Made by a program: the position numbers and the translations under genes
DNA from: Streptomyces rubrogriseus
GTDB lineage: Bacteria > Actinomycetota > Actinomycetes > Streptomycetales > Streptomycetaceae
Direction of reading: 5' to 3'
Length of the DNA: 64,000 bases
Assembly (NCBI RefSeq): GCF_027947575.1
Contig: NZ_CP116256.1
Location: forward strand, 1,364,001-1,428,000
The notes under the pieces: model-generated
Database searches by the model: none
Told to the model about the DNA's origin: nothing
What the model saw: the letters and a program-made list of their open reading frames with translations, nothing else
In this document: positions 11,118-19,645 of the stretch, piece by piece
Numbering within the stretch: the stretch's first letter is position 1
Layout: the number at the start of each line of letters is the position of its first letter

Positions 11118-12350
11118 ATGCCCTCCGCACTTCCCGACGGCGAGCCCGTCCCCGCCGACGGCGCCCTGCCCGCGTCCGCGCTCGCCGGGGCCGCCGACCG
11201 CCCCCTCGGCTTCTACCTGCACGTGCCGTACTGCGCGACCCGCTGCGGCTACTGCGACTTCAACACCTACACCGCCACCGAGCTGCGCGGCACCGGCGGC
11301 GTCCTCGCCTCCCGCGACAACTACGCCGACACCCTCGTCGACGAGGTCCGCCTGGCCCGCAAGGTGCTCGGCGACGACCCCCGCGAGGTCCGCACGGTCT
11401 TCGTCGGCGGCGGCACGCCCACCCTGCTGGCCGCCGGTGACCTGGTGCGGATGCTGGGCGCGATCCGCGACGAGTTCGGCCTGGCGCCGGACGCGGAGAT
11501 CACCACGGAGGCCAACCCGGAGTCCGTCGACCCGGCGTATCTCGCCGCCCTCCGCGAGGGCGGCTTCAACCGGATCTCCTTCGGCATGCAGAGCGCGAAG
11601 CAGCACGTCCTGAAGATCCTGGACCGCACCCACACCCCGGGGCGCCCCGAGGCCTGTGTCGCCGAGGCCCGCGCGGCCGGCTTCGACCACGTCAACCTCG
11701 ACCTGATCTACGGCACCCCCGGCGAGTCCGACGACGACTGGCGGGCCTCGCTGGACGCCGCGCTCGGTGCCGGACCCGACCACGTCTCGGCGTACGCCCT
11801 GATCGTCGAGGAGGGCACCCAGCTCGCCCGGCGGATCCGGCGCGGCGAGGTCCCGATGACCGACGACGACGTGCACGCCGACCGGTACCTGATCGCCGAG
11901 GAGGCATTGTCCGCGGCCGGTTACGACTGGTACGAGGTGTCCAACTGGGCCACTTCCGACGCGGGGCGCTGCCTGCACAACGAGCTGTACTGGCGGGGCG
12001 CCGACTGGTGGGGCGCGGGGCCGGGCGCGCACTCCCACGTGGGGGGCGTGCGGTGGTGGAACGTGAAGCACCCGGGGGCGTACGCGGGGGCGCTGGCGGC
12101 GGGCAAGTCGCCGGGCGCGGGGCGCGAGATCCTCACGGACGAGGACCGGCGCGTGGAGCGCATCCTGCTGGAGCTGCGCCTGCGGGAGGGCGTCCCGCTG
12201 TCGCTGCTGCGGGAGGCGGGGCTCGCGGCGTCGCGGCGGGCGGTGTCCGAGGGGCTGCTCCAGGAGGGGCCGTATGAGGCCGGGAGCGCGGTGCTGACGC
12301 TGCGCGGGCGGCTGCTGGCGGACGCGGTGGTGCGGGACCTGGTGGACTGA
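11118..12350 (+). CDS. hemW: HemW-type radical SAM protein (coproporphyrinogen III oxidase-like heme chaperone)
   Basis: A 410-residue radical SAM protein with the cluster motif CATRCGYCDFNTY (CxxxCxxC) near residue 40, then GGGTPTLL and the HemW/HemN layout (TTEANPESVDPAYL, NRISFGMQS, VNLDLIYGTPGE). HemW binds heme and is thought to deliver it to respiratory proteins; true HemN makes protoporphyrinogen. The protein lacks extra HemN N-terminal cysteines, so HemW is preferred. ATG 11118 lies 7 bases after a -10-like GACAAT (11105-11110), suggesting a leaderless transcript; ATG 11109 in frame is the alternative. Confidence 0.88.
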   Translation: MPSALPDGEPVPADGALPASALAGAADRPLGFYLHVPYCATRCGYCDFNTYTATELRGTGGVLASRDNYADTLVDEVRLARKVLGDDPREVRTVFVGGGTPTLLAAGDLVRMLGAIRDEFGLAPDAEITTEANPESVDPAYLAALREGGFNRISFGMQSAKQHVLKILDRTHTPGRPEACVAEARAAGFDHVNLDLIYGTPGESDDDWRASLDAALGAGPDHVSAYALIVEEGTQLARRIRRGEVPMTDDDVHADRYLIAEEALSAAGYDWYEVSNWATSDAGRCLHNELYWRGADWWGAGPGAHSHVGGVRWWNVKHPGAYAGALAAGKSPGAGREILTDEDRRVERILLELRLREGVPLSLLREAGLAASRRAVSEGLLQEGPYEAGSAVLTLRGRLLADAVVRDLVD

Positions 12351-12450
12351 TCACTCGGGGGAGTGAATCGGTGCGGAACGCGGGTTCGGCCCCTAACCTG
12401 ATCCATAGGCTGCCGCCGACAGCACGCGGCGAATGTGGAGGGCCACGGAG

Positions 12451-13029
12451 ATGACAGCTGTGGACGAACGTGGAGTCGCGGAGTTCTTCGCGGGGTTCGA
12501 GCCACCCGAGGGGCTCAAGGTGGAGCTTCTCCGGGGAGAAATCGTGATGATGGCCAGCCCCGATCTGGTGCACAACCGGATCGTGACTTCGCTGATGGAT
12601 CAGATTCCGCGCCGGCGGTGGGAACGGCTCCAGACCCAGGACGTCGACGTTGTCGACGAGGCCAGTGAGCCTGTACCCGACCTGGTGGTCATGGAAGTCG
12701 GCGTTGGCCCGGACTCAGGGCGTCTTCTGCCATCACAGATGATCACGATGGTCGTGGAAGTGGTCTCGAAGACCAGCGTCGACCGAGACTATGGCGTCAA
12801 ACGCTTGATCTATGCTGCGGGTGAAGTGCCCACCTATCTGATCATCGACCCCGTCATGGCCCAGTGTGTTCTGTACTCGGAGCCGGTCGGGCGAGGTGAG
12901 GGGGCTGACTATCAGGTGCAGCGGATCACTCAGTTCGGGACACCGCTGCCGCTGGAACAGTTGGGCGTGGAGCTGGACACCACCATGTTCGGCACCTACA
13001 AGGGCGTCAAGCCTCATCACCGTCCGTAA
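12451..13029 (+). CDS. Uma2-family (DUF820) restriction-endonuclease-fold protein
   Basis: A 192-residue protein with the Uma2 pattern: LKVELLRGEIVMMASPDLVHNRI, VPDLVVMEV (PD motif) and MVVEVVSKTSVDRDYGVKRLIYAAGEVPTYLIIDP (E...K of a PD-(D/E)xK core). The family is greatly expanded in streptomycetes and cyanobacteria, and its biological role is not established. ATG 12451 is supported by GGAGGG eight bases upstream; ATG 12433 in frame is less likely. Codon use is visibly less GC-biased than its neighbours (CTATGGC, ATCTATGCT, GTTCTG), suggesting transfer. It overlaps the convergent DUF3097 gene by 23 bases. Confidence 0.88.
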   Translation: MTAVDERGVAEFFAGFEPPEGLKVELLRGEIVMMASPDLVHNRIVTSLMDQIPRRRWERLQTQDVDVVDEASEPVPDLVVMEVGVGPDSGRLLPSQMITMVVEVVSKTSVDRDYGVKRLIYAAGEVPTYLIIDPVMAQCVLYSEPVGRGEGADYQVQRITQFGTPLPLEQLGVELDTTMFGTYKGVKPHHRP

Positions 13030-13831
13030 CGAAATCGATCAGCTCCTCCACCCGCCCCAGCAACTCCGGCTCCAGGTCCCTGTACGAGTTCACCCGGGCC
13101 AGGATCGCCTGCCACACCGCCCCCGTGTTCTCTGACGGCCACCCCAGCGCCCGGCACACTCCCGTCTTCCAGTCCTGACCGCGAGGCACCCGGGGCCAGG
13201 CGTCGATGCCGACCGATGCCGGCTTCACCGCCTCCCAGATGTCGATGTACGGGTGGCCCACGACCAGCGCGTGCTCGCTCGTCACCGCCTCCGCGATGCG
13301 CCACTCCTTCGAACCCGGCACCAGGTGGTCCACCAGGACACCCAGCCGTGCGTCGGGGCCGGGAGCGAAGTCGGCGACGATCGACGGAAGGTCGTCCACG
13401 CCGCCCAGGTACTCCACCACCACCCCCTCGATGCGCAGGTCGTCGCCCCAGACCTTCTCGACCAGCTCGGCGTCGTGCCGCCCCTCGACGTAGATGCGCC
13501 CGGCGCGCGCCACCCGTGCGCGGGCGCCGGGGACGGCGACCGAACCGGACGCCGTACGGGAAGGGGCGGACCGCGCGGGACCGGAGGGGGAGGCCGGGCG
13601 GACCAGCGTCACCACGCGGCCCTCCAGGAGGAAGCCGCGCGGTTCCAGCGGGAAGACGCGGTGCTTGCCGAAGCGGTCCTCCAGGGTCACCGTGCCCGCC
13701 TCGCAGCGGATCACCGCGCCGCAGAACCCGGTGCCGGGCTCCTCGACCACCAGGCCGGGATCGGCGGGCACCTCGGGAACCGGCTGCGGCTTCTTCCACG
13801 GAGGGGTCAGGTCGGCGGAGTACTGGCGCAT
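13007..13831 (-). CDS. DUF3097 family protein
   Basis: A 274-residue actinobacterial protein of unknown function, recognised by MRQYSADLTPPWKKPQPVPEVPA at the N-terminus, FGKHRVFPLEPRGFLLEGRVVTLV, then IYVEGRHDAELVEKVWGDDLRIEGVVVEYLGGVDDL and LVDHLVPGSKEWRIA. The VEGRHDAELVEKVWG segment resembles a Toprim-like nucleotide-binding region; that is an inference. The start is ATG at 13831. It is convergent with the Uma2 gene, and the two 3' ends overlap. Confidence 0.8.
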   Translation of the reverse strand: MRQYSADLTPPWKKPQPVPEVPADPGLVVEEPGTGFCGAVIRCEAGTVTLEDRFGKHRVFPLEPRGFLLEGRVVTLVRPASPSGPARSAPSRTASGSVAVPGARARVARAGRIYVEGRHDAELVEKVWGDDLRIEGVVVEYLGGVDDLPSIVADFAPGPDARLGVLVDHLVPGSKEWRIAEAVTSEHALVVGHPYIDIWEAVKPASVGIDAWPRVPRGQDWKTGVCRALGWPSENTGAVWQAILARVNSYRDLEPELLGRVEELIDFVTDGDEA

Positions 13832-13865
13832 TCTGCCGACGATACGAGGAACCCCCGCGCGGTGA

Positions 13866-14609
13866 TCAACGCGACACGCCGAACCGGGCGGCCAGCGCGT
13901 CCCGTTGGGCCCGGACGAACGCCGCGTCCACCACCGCTCCGTGACCGGGGACGTACAGTGCGTCGTCGCCGCCCAGCTCCAGCAGCCGGTCCAGGGCGGC
14001 CGGCCAGCGCGACGGTACGGCGTCGGGGCCCGCCTGCGGCTCGCCGGACTCCTCGACCAGGTCGCCGCAGAACAGGACGTCCGGGGAGCCCGGCACCAGT
14101 ACCGCCAGGTCGTGCCCGGTGTGCCCCGGGCCCACGTCGGCCAGCAGGACCTGCCGTCCGCCGCCCAGGTCGAGCGGCTGCTCGCCCCGGACCTCGTGCC
14201 GGACGGGAGAGAGCGCCTCGGCCGCCTCCAGGGCCGCCCGGGCGTCCAGCCCCTCCGCCACCGCGTCCGCGCGCAGTGCCCGGCGCCCCTGTCCGCCCGG
14301 CGCGAACAGCGCGCCCGTGCCCGCCGCGCCGTACGCGCCGTACACCTCCGCGCCCGTGAACGACGCCGCGCCGAAGACGTGGTCGAAATGCGGGTGGGTC
14401 AGCGCGAGATGTGTCACACGGTGGCCGGCGAGCCGCCGCGCCCCCTCGCGCAACCGGGCGCCCTCGTCCAGGCTCGACCCCGCGTCCACCATCAGCGCCG
14501 CGTCCGAGCCGAGTACCAGCCCCGCCGTGCAGTCCCAGTCCGGCAGCCGGCACCGCCCCACCCCGTCCGCCAGCCGCTCCCAGCCCAGCTCTTCCCAAGT
14601 CACCGTCAC
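13866..14609 (-). CDS. MBL-fold metallohydrolase
   Basis: A metallo-beta-lactamase-fold hydrolase with the zinc motif THPHFDH, later histidines in VGPGHTGHD and the C-terminal VPGHGAVVD. Substrate unknown; glyoxalase II-like or lactonase activity are the usual family options. The open frame extends to 14795, but this would overlap hrcA and its CIRCE operator. GTG 14609 (MTVTWEELGWERL) gives 247 residues and lies 7 bases after TAGCGT (14622-14617 on this strand), a good -10, so the message may be leaderless. It is divergent from hrcA. Confidence 0.82.
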   Translation of the reverse strand: MTVTWEELGWERLADGVGRCRLPDWDCTAGLVLGSDAALMVDAGSSLDEGARLREGARRLAGHRVTHLALTHPHFDHVFGAASFTGAEVYGAYGAAGTGALFAPGGQGRRALRADAVAEGLDARAALEAAEALSPVRHEVRGEQPLDLGGGRQVLLADVGPGHTGHDLAVLVPGSPDVLFCGDLVEESGEPQAGPDAVPSRWPAALDRLLELGGDDALYVPGHGAVVDAAFVRAQRDALAARFGVSR

Positions 14610-14639
14610 GGCGACGACGCTAACGGCTTGGTCCCGGCC

Positions 14640-14670
14640 TTGCCGGGGGCGTACCCCACGGCCGTACACT
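14640..14670 (+). promoter_or_regulatory. Predicted hrcA-dnaJ2 promoter
   Basis: TTGCCG at 14640-14645 and TACACT at 14665-14670 with 19 bases between. The CIRCE operator begins 13 bases after the -10, covering the start region, as expected for repression by HrcA. The spacer is one or two bases longer than ideal. Confidence 0.45.
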
Positions 14671-14683
14671 GGGCCGGGGAAGT

Positions 14684-14710
14684 CTGGCACTCGCGAGCCA
14701 TGAGTGCCAG
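14684..14710. promoter_or_regulatory. CIRCE operator (HrcA binding site)
   Basis: CTGGCACTC-N9-GAGTGCCAG, a perfect 9-9-9 inverted repeat differing from the consensus TTAGCACTC/GAGTGCTAA only at the outer positions. It lies 47 bases before the hrcA start. HrcA is expected to bind it and repress its own operon, with repression relieved when GroEL is titrated by heat-damaged proteins. Confidence 0.9.
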
Positions 14711-14757
14711 GACAGACAGGCCGGAATCGGACGGACGACAGCTGGAGGTGCGCGCCG

Positions 14758-15774
14758 ATGCTCAGTGAACGCAGGCTGAAGGTGCTGCGCGCCATCGTCC
14801 AGGACTACGTCGGCACCGAGGAACCGGTCGGTTCCAAGGCCCTCACCGAGCGGCACAACCTCGGCGTCTCCCCGGCCACCGTGCGCAACGACATGGCGGC
14901 CCTGGAGGACGAGGGGTTCATCGCGCAGCCGCACACCAGCGCGGGGCGCATCCCGACCGACAAGGGCTACCGGCTCTTCGTCGACAAGCTGGCGGGCGTC
15001 AAGCCGATGACCGCGCCCGAGCGGCGTGCCATCCAGAACTTCCTGGAGGGCGCCGTCGACCTCGACGACGTCGTGGCCCGTACGGTGCGGCTGCTGGCGC
15101 AGCTCACCCGGCAGGTCGCCGTCGTGCAGTATCCGTCGCTGACGCGCTCGACCGTGCGGCACGTGGAGCTGCTCTCGCTCGCGCCCGCGCGCCTGATGCT
15201 CGTGCTGATCACGGACACCGGGCGGGTCGAGCAGCGGATGGTCGACTGCCCGGCGCCGTTCGGCGAGGCGTCGCTGGCCGATCTGCGGGCGCGGCTCAAC
15301 AGCCGGGTCGCGGGGCGCCGTTTCGCCGACGTGCCGGCTCTGGTGGAAGATCTGGCGGAGCCCTTCGAGGCCGAGGATCGCGGTACGGTCTCCACCGTGC
15401 TCTCCACTCTCCTGGAGACGCTGGTGGAGGAGAACGAGGAGCGGCTGATGATCGGCGGCACCGCCAATCTGACCCGCTTCGGGCACGACTTCCCCTTGGT
15501 GATCCGGCCGGTGCTGGAAGCCCTTGAGGAGCAGGTCGTGCTCCTCAAGCTGCTCGGCGAGGCGAAGGATCCGGGCGTGACCGTACGGATCGGTCACGAG
15601 AACGCCCACGAGGGACTCAACTCAACGTCCGTCGTGTCGGTCGGCTACGGTTCGGGCGGCGAGGCGGTTGCCAAGCTCGGCGTGGTCGGACCGACCCGCA
15701 TGGACTACCCGGGAACGATGGGAGCGGTACGCGCAGTGGCACGGTACGTCGGACAGATCCTGGCGGAGTCGTAG
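14758..15774 (+). CDS. hrcA: Heat-inducible transcription repressor HrcA
   Basis: A 338-residue repressor. The N-terminal winged helix is seen in [28 protein letters not shown] and [36 protein letters not shown]. The central dimerisation part and the C-terminal VSVGYGSG...[26 protein letters not shown] are classical. It binds CIRCE elements and controls chaperone genes. ATG 14758 is supported by GGAGG nine bases upstream; the frame is open further 5' but would overlap CIRCE. The stop TAG is directly followed by the dnaJ2 GTG with no gap, so the two are translationally coupled. Confidence 0.96.
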
Positions 15775-16911
15775 GTGGCCACGGACTACTACGCCGTACT
15801 CGGCGTGCGCCGCGACGCCTCCCAGGACGAGATCAAGAAGGCGTTCCGGAGGCTCGCGCGCGAGCTGCATCCGGACGTCAACCCCGATCCGAAGACCCAG
15901 GAGCGGTTCAAGGAGATCAACGCCGCCTACGAGGTGTTGTCGGACCCGCAGAAGAAGCAGGTCTACGACCTCGGGGGCGACCCCCTCTCGCAGGCCGCCG
16001 GCGGTGGCGCGGGCGGCTTCGGCGCGGGTGGCTTCGGGAACTTCTCGGACATCATGGACGCGTTCTTCGGCACGGCGTCGCAGCGCGGGCCGCGCTCGCG
16101 CACCCGCCGCGGCCAGGACGCGATGATCCGCATCGAGGTCGAGCTGGACGAGGCCGCCTTCGGTACGACCAAGGACATCCAGGTCGACACCGCGGTCGTC
16201 TGCAACACCTGCAACGGCGAGGGCGCGGCCCCGGGCACCAGTGCCCAGACCTGTGACATGTGCCGCGGCCGCGGCGAGGTCTCGCAGGTCACCCGGTCCT
16301 TCCTGGGCCAGGTCATGACCTCGCGTCCCTGCCCCCAGTGCCAGGGCTTCGGCACCGTGGTCCCGACCCCGTGCCCCGAGTGCGCGGGCGACGGCCGGGT
16401 CCGCTCCCGGCGCACCCTGACGGTGAAGATCCCGGCCGGTGTCGACAACGGCACCCGGATCCAGCTCGCGGGCGAGGGCGAGGTCGGCCCCGGCGGCGGC
16501 CCCGCCGGCGACCTGTACGTCGAGATCCACGAGCTGCCGCACTCCACCTTCCAGCGGCGCGGCGACGACCTGCACTGCACGGTCACCATCCCGATGACGG
16601 CGGCGGCCCTCGGCACCAAGGTGCCGCTGGAGACCCTCGACGGCATGGAGGAGGTCGACATCCGCCCGGGCACCCAGTCCGGCCAGTCGATCCCGAAGCA
16701 CGGCCGGGGCGTCACCCACCTGCGCGGCGGCGGCCGCGGCGACCTCATCGTGCACGTCGAGGTCACCACCCCGGGCAAGCTCGACCCCGAACAGGAACGC
16801 CTCCTGCGCGAGCTGGCCAAGCTCCGCGGCGAGGAACGCCCGACGGGGCAGTTCCAGCCCGGGCAGCAAGGGCTGTTCTCGCGGTTGAAGGACGCGTTCA
16901 ACGGGCGCTGA
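15775..16911 (+). CDS. dnaJ: Molecular chaperone DnaJ (second copy, DnaJ2 type)
   Basis: A 378-residue type I J-protein. The J domain covers residues 1-70 with HPD in ELHPDVNPD, followed by a Gly-rich linker (AAGGGAGGFGAGGFGNF). Four zinc-binding repeats follow (CNTCNGEG, CDMCRGRG, CPQCQGFG, CPECAGDG), then the C-terminal substrate-binding domains. It stimulates DnaK ATPase activity and delivers unfolded clients. The hrcA-dnaJ pairing is typical for the second DnaJ of streptomycetes, the other being in the dnaK operon. The start is GTG, immediately after the hrcA stop. The last 18 codons are duplicated twice in the downstream DNA. Confidence 0.95.
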   Translation: MATDYYAVLGVRRDASQDEIKKAFRRLARELHPDVNPDPKTQERFKEINAAYEVLSDPQKKQVYDLGGDPLSQAAGGGAGGFGAGGFGNFSDIMDAFFGTASQRGPRSRTRRGQDAMIRIEVELDEAAFGTTKDIQVDTAVVCNTCNGEGAAPGTSAQTCDMCRGRGEVSQVTRSFLGQVMTSRPCPQCQGFGTVVPTPCPECAGDGRVRSRRTLTVKIPAGVDNGTRIQLAGEGEVGPGGGPAGDLYVEIHELPHSTFQRRGDDLHCTVTIPMTAAALGTKVPLETLDGMEEVDIRPGTQSGQSIPKHGRGVTHLRGGGRGDLIVHVEVTTPGKLDPEQERLLRELAKLRGEERPTGQFQPGQQGLFSRLKDAFNGR

Positions 16912-17228
16912 CGCGCTGACGTAGGGCTTCGGCGGGCGTCGGGTTGCTGCGCGGGTGTGGTCGGTGGCCGGGGTCTGCCGGGGGTCCGGGGGTTGCCCCG
17001 GGCAGGCACAGTCAGCCGGGGCAGCAAGGGCTGTTCTCGCGGCTGAAGGACGCGTTCAACGGGCGCTGACGCGCTGACGTAGGGCTTCGGCGGGCGTCGG
17101 GTTGCTGCGCGGGTGTGGTCGGCGGCCGGGGTCTGCCGGGGGTCCGGGGGTTGCCCCCGGGCAGGCACAGTCAGCCCGGGCAGCAAGGGCTGTTCTCGCG
17201 GTTGAAGGACGCGTTCAACGGGCGTTGA
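16855..17228 (+). repeat. Tandem duplication (2.4 copies, about 158-159 bp) of the dnaJ2 3' end and its downstream sequence
   Basis: The sequence starting CAGCCCGGGCAGCAAGG at 16855 recurs at 17013 and 17172. Copy 1 contains the end of dnaJ2 (QPGQQGLFSRLKDAFNGR and stop); copies 2 and 3 repeat the same coding tail without a start codon. Copies differ by only a few substitutions and one single-base indel, so the event is recent or homogenised. This fills the 400-base gap before the next gene, and no other gene is visible in it. Part of the unit (GGGGTCTGCCGGGGGTCCGGGGG) is strongly G-rich. Confidence 0.92.
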
Positions 17229-17315
17229 CGTCGTAGCCGCGATGCGGATGCTCCTGGCGTATGCCGACGGAAGCCCGGATTCGGACTTGTGTGGAGGACG
17301 TGACAACATGCCGTC

Positions 17316-18410
17316 ATGTCCTCCGCACTGACCGATCTCTTCCCCTACCCGATCGTGCAGGCGCCCATGGCGGGCGGCGTCTCCGTGCCGCGGCTCGCGG
17401 CCGCGGTGTCCGAGGCGGGCGGGCTGGGCTTCCTGGCCGCCGGGTACAAGACCGCGGACGGGATGTACCAGGAGATCAAACAGCTGAGGGGGCTCACGAG
17501 CCGTCCCTTCGGCGTCAACCTCTTCCTCCCGCAGCCGGAGACGGCCGATCCCGCCGCCGTCGACGTCTACGCCCACCAGCTGGCCGGCGAGGCCGCCTGG
17601 TACGAGACCGAGCTGGGCGACCCCGACTGCGGACGGGACGACGGCTACGACACCAAGGTCGCCGTCCTGCTGGACAACCCCGTGCCGGTGGTGTCGTTCC
17701 ACTTCGGCGTGCCCAGCCGCGAGGTCGTCGACTCCCTGCACCGCGTGGGCACCTTCGCCCTGGTCGGCGCGACCACCGCGGACGAGGCCCGGGCCGTCGA
17801 GCAGTCCGGCGCCGACGCGGTGATCGCCCAGGGCATGGAGGCGGGCGGCCACCAGGGCACCCACCGGGACAACCCGGAGACCGGCGGCGCGGGGACCGGA
17901 CTGCTGTCGCTGGTCGCCCAGGTCCGGGAGGCGGTGAGCCTGCCGATCGTGGCCGCCGGCGGCATCATGCGCGGCGGCCAGATCGCCGCGGTCCTCGCGG
18001 CCGGCGCGAGCGCGGCCCAGCTGGGCACCGCCTTCCTCGCCACCCCCGAGTCCGGCGCGCACGACCTGCACAAGCAGGCGCTGACCAACCCGCTCTTCGT
18101 CCGCACCGAACTCACCCGCGCCTTCTCCGGCCGCCCGGCCCGCGCCCTGGTCAACCGCTTCCTGCGCGAGCACGGCCGCTACGCCCCCGCCGCCTACCCC
18201 GACGTGCACCACCTCACCTCGCCGGTGCGCAGGGCGGCGGCGAAGACGGGCGACGCGCAGGGCATGGCGCTCTGGGCGGGACAGGGCCACCGGATGGCCC
18301 GGGAGCTGCCCGCGGGACAGCTGGTGGAGGTGCTGGCGGCCGAACTCGCCGACGCCGGGACAGCGTTGTCGGGGTTTTCGGGCTATGGGACGGGGGGCGG
18401 CGCCCGATGA
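17316..18410 (+). CDS. Nitronate monooxygenase (2-nitropropane dioxygenase type)
   Basis: A 364-residue FMN-dependent TIM-barrel enzyme. Motifs are YPIVQAPMAGGVSVPRLAAAVSEAGGLGFLAAGY at the N-terminus, ADAVIAQGMEAGGHQGTH (conserved His region), VAAGGIMRGGQIAAVLAAGASAAQLGTAFL (FMN phosphate site). It oxidises nitronates such as propionate-3-nitronate, a defence against nitro-toxins. ATG 17316 has GGAGG about 18 bases upstream, rather far, so the start is slightly uncertain. The stop overlaps the rsmE ATG (ATGA), so the two form one operon. Confidence 0.9.
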   Translation: MSSALTDLFPYPIVQAPMAGGVSVPRLAAAVSEAGGLGFLAAGYKTADGMYQEIKQLRGLTSRPFGVNLFLPQPETADPAAVDVYAHQLAGEAAWYETELGDPDCGRDDGYDTKVAVLLDNPVPVVSFHFGVPSREVVDSLHRVGTFALVGATTADEARAVEQSGADAVIAQGMEAGGHQGTHRDNPETGGAGTGLLSLVAQVREAVSLPIVAAGGIMRGGQIAAVLAAGASAAQLGTAFLATPESGAHDLHKQALTNPLFVRTELTRAFSGRPARALVNRFLREHGRYAPAAYPDVHHLTSPVRRAAAKTGDAQGMALWAGQGHRMARELPAGQLVEVLAAELADAGTALSGFSGYGTGGGAR

Positions 18411-19156
18411 CGGCACCGGTGTTCGTGGTCGACTCCCTGCGGCCGCAGGACCTGCCGGCGGGGGAGTACGTCCTCGACGGCCCCGAGGGACGCCACGCCG
18501 TCTCCGTGAAGCGGCTGCGGGCGGGTGAGGACGTCGTCCTCACCGACGGGCGCGGCCACTGGGCCGAGGGCTCGGTGAAGGCCGCCGAGGGCAAGGACCG
18601 CCTGGTCGTCACCGTCCCGGGCGGCGTGCGCGAGGAGCCCGCCGAGCAGCCCCGCGTCACCGTCGTCCAGGCCCTGCCCAAGGGCGACCGCGGTGAGCTG
18701 GCCGTCGAGACGATGACCGAGGTCGGGGTCGACGCGATCGTGCCCTGGGCGGCGTCCCGGTGCATCACGCAGTGGAAGGGCGAGCGCGGTCTGAAGGCGC
18801 TCGGCAAGTGGCGGGCGACGGCCCGGGAGGCGGGCAAGCAGTCCCGCCGGGTCCGCTTCCCCGACGTCGCGGACGCCGCGAGCAGCAAGCAGGTTGCCTC
18901 ACTTCTGGCCGCGGCCGACTTCGCCGCCGTCCTACACGAGAGCGGTGACGTCCCCCTGTCCGACGCCGAACTCCCCTCCTCCGGCGACATCGTGCTGGTG
19001 GTCGGCCCCGAAGGCGGGGTGTCCCCGGACGAGTTGGCGCTCTTCGCCGAGGCCGGCGCGTACCCCTACCGCCTGGGCCGCAGCGTCCTGCGCACCTCCA
19101 CCGCGGGCACCGCCGCGACCGCCGTACTCCTGGCCCGCACCGGCCGCTGGTCCTGA
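18407..19156 (+). CDS. rsmE: 16S rRNA (uracil1498-N3)-methyltransferase RsmE
   Basis: A 249-residue SPOUT-class methyltransferase. An N-terminal PUA-like part (RHAVSVKRLRAGEDVVLTDGRG) is followed by the SPOUT core with TVVQALPKGDRGELAVETMTEVGVDAIVPW, the knot segment IVLVVGPEGGVSPDEL and LGRSVLRTSTAGTAATAV. It methylates U1498 of 16S rRNA with S-adenosylmethionine. The ATG overlaps the stop of the preceding gene by four bases (ATGA), which sets the start. Confidence 0.94.
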   Translation: MTAPVFVVDSLRPQDLPAGEYVLDGPEGRHAVSVKRLRAGEDVVLTDGRGHWAEGSVKAAEGKDRLVVTVPGGVREEPAEQPRVTVVQALPKGDRGELAVETMTEVGVDAIVPWAASRCITQWKGERGLKALGKWRATAREAGKQSRRVRFPDVADAASSKQVASLLAAADFAAVLHESGDVPLSDAELPSSGDIVLVVGPEGGVSPDELALFAEAGAYPYRLGRSVLRTSTAGTAATAVLLARTGRWS

Positions 19157-19195
19157 CCGCGCCCGGTGCCGGGTCCGGTCCCGTGACGGCCCCGG

Positions 19196-19573
19196 TCAGC
19201 CGTCGGCGGCGGCGACCACGGCGGGGAACAGCTCCCAGCCGTCCAGCTCCACCGGCCGGCCCCCGGGCCCGGGCAGCAGCGCCCGCCGCCCGGCCTCCTC
19301 GACCAGCGCCCGTACGACACCGGGTTCGCGCAGGTTGAGCAGGTTGCCGCGGCCGTCGCCCACGCAGCCCTCGTACCAGTAGTCGCCCTCCGAGGTGTAC
19401 CGGCCGGAGTCGGGCGCGCCCGCGAGAAAGACGAACCGGACCCGGAGCCCGTCCCGGTACAGCGTCAGCGCGTCCCGCCAGACGCCGTCGCGGCCCCGTT
19501 TCCGCCGGTGACTCCACAGCCAGGTGGTGCGTTCGTCCACGACGAGCCTGCGCTGCCTGCGGTCGTCCCCCAT
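19196..19573 (-). CDS. Hypothetical protein
   Basis: A 125-residue protein starting MGDDRRQRRLVVDERTTWLWSHRRKRG and containing DALTLYRDGLRVRFVFLAGAPDSGRYTSEGDYWYEGCVGDGRGNLLNLREPGVVRALVEEA. I do not recognise a named family. It is probably cytoplasmic with a mixed alpha/beta content. The start is ATG 19573, 72 bases from the divergent lipoprotein gene, so both promoters must lie in this short gap. Confidence 0.6.
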   Translation of the reverse strand: MGDDRRQRRLVVDERTTWLWSHRRKRGRDGVWRDALTLYRDGLRVRFVFLAGAPDSGRYTSEGDYWYEGCVGDGRGNLLNLREPGVVRALVEEAGRRALLPGPGGRPVELDGWELFPAVVAAADG

Positions 19574-19645
19574 GGCGCCCACGGTAGTGAGGAGTGGCCG
19601 TATGCGCCCTACCGCCGGTCCCCGGGCGGTGGGAGGCTGCCCTTC

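Noticed and set aside
9528..12071. An 847-codon minus-strand open frame opposite the kinase/phosphatase fusion and hemW
   Set aside because: No recognisable domain, repetitive composition, and it fully overlaps two well-supported genes.
17308..17331. A seven-codon frame (ATG at 17308) with GGAGG ten bases upstream, just before the nitronate monooxygenase
   Set aside because: It could be a translational coupler, but seven codons without conservation data are not enough to call a gene.
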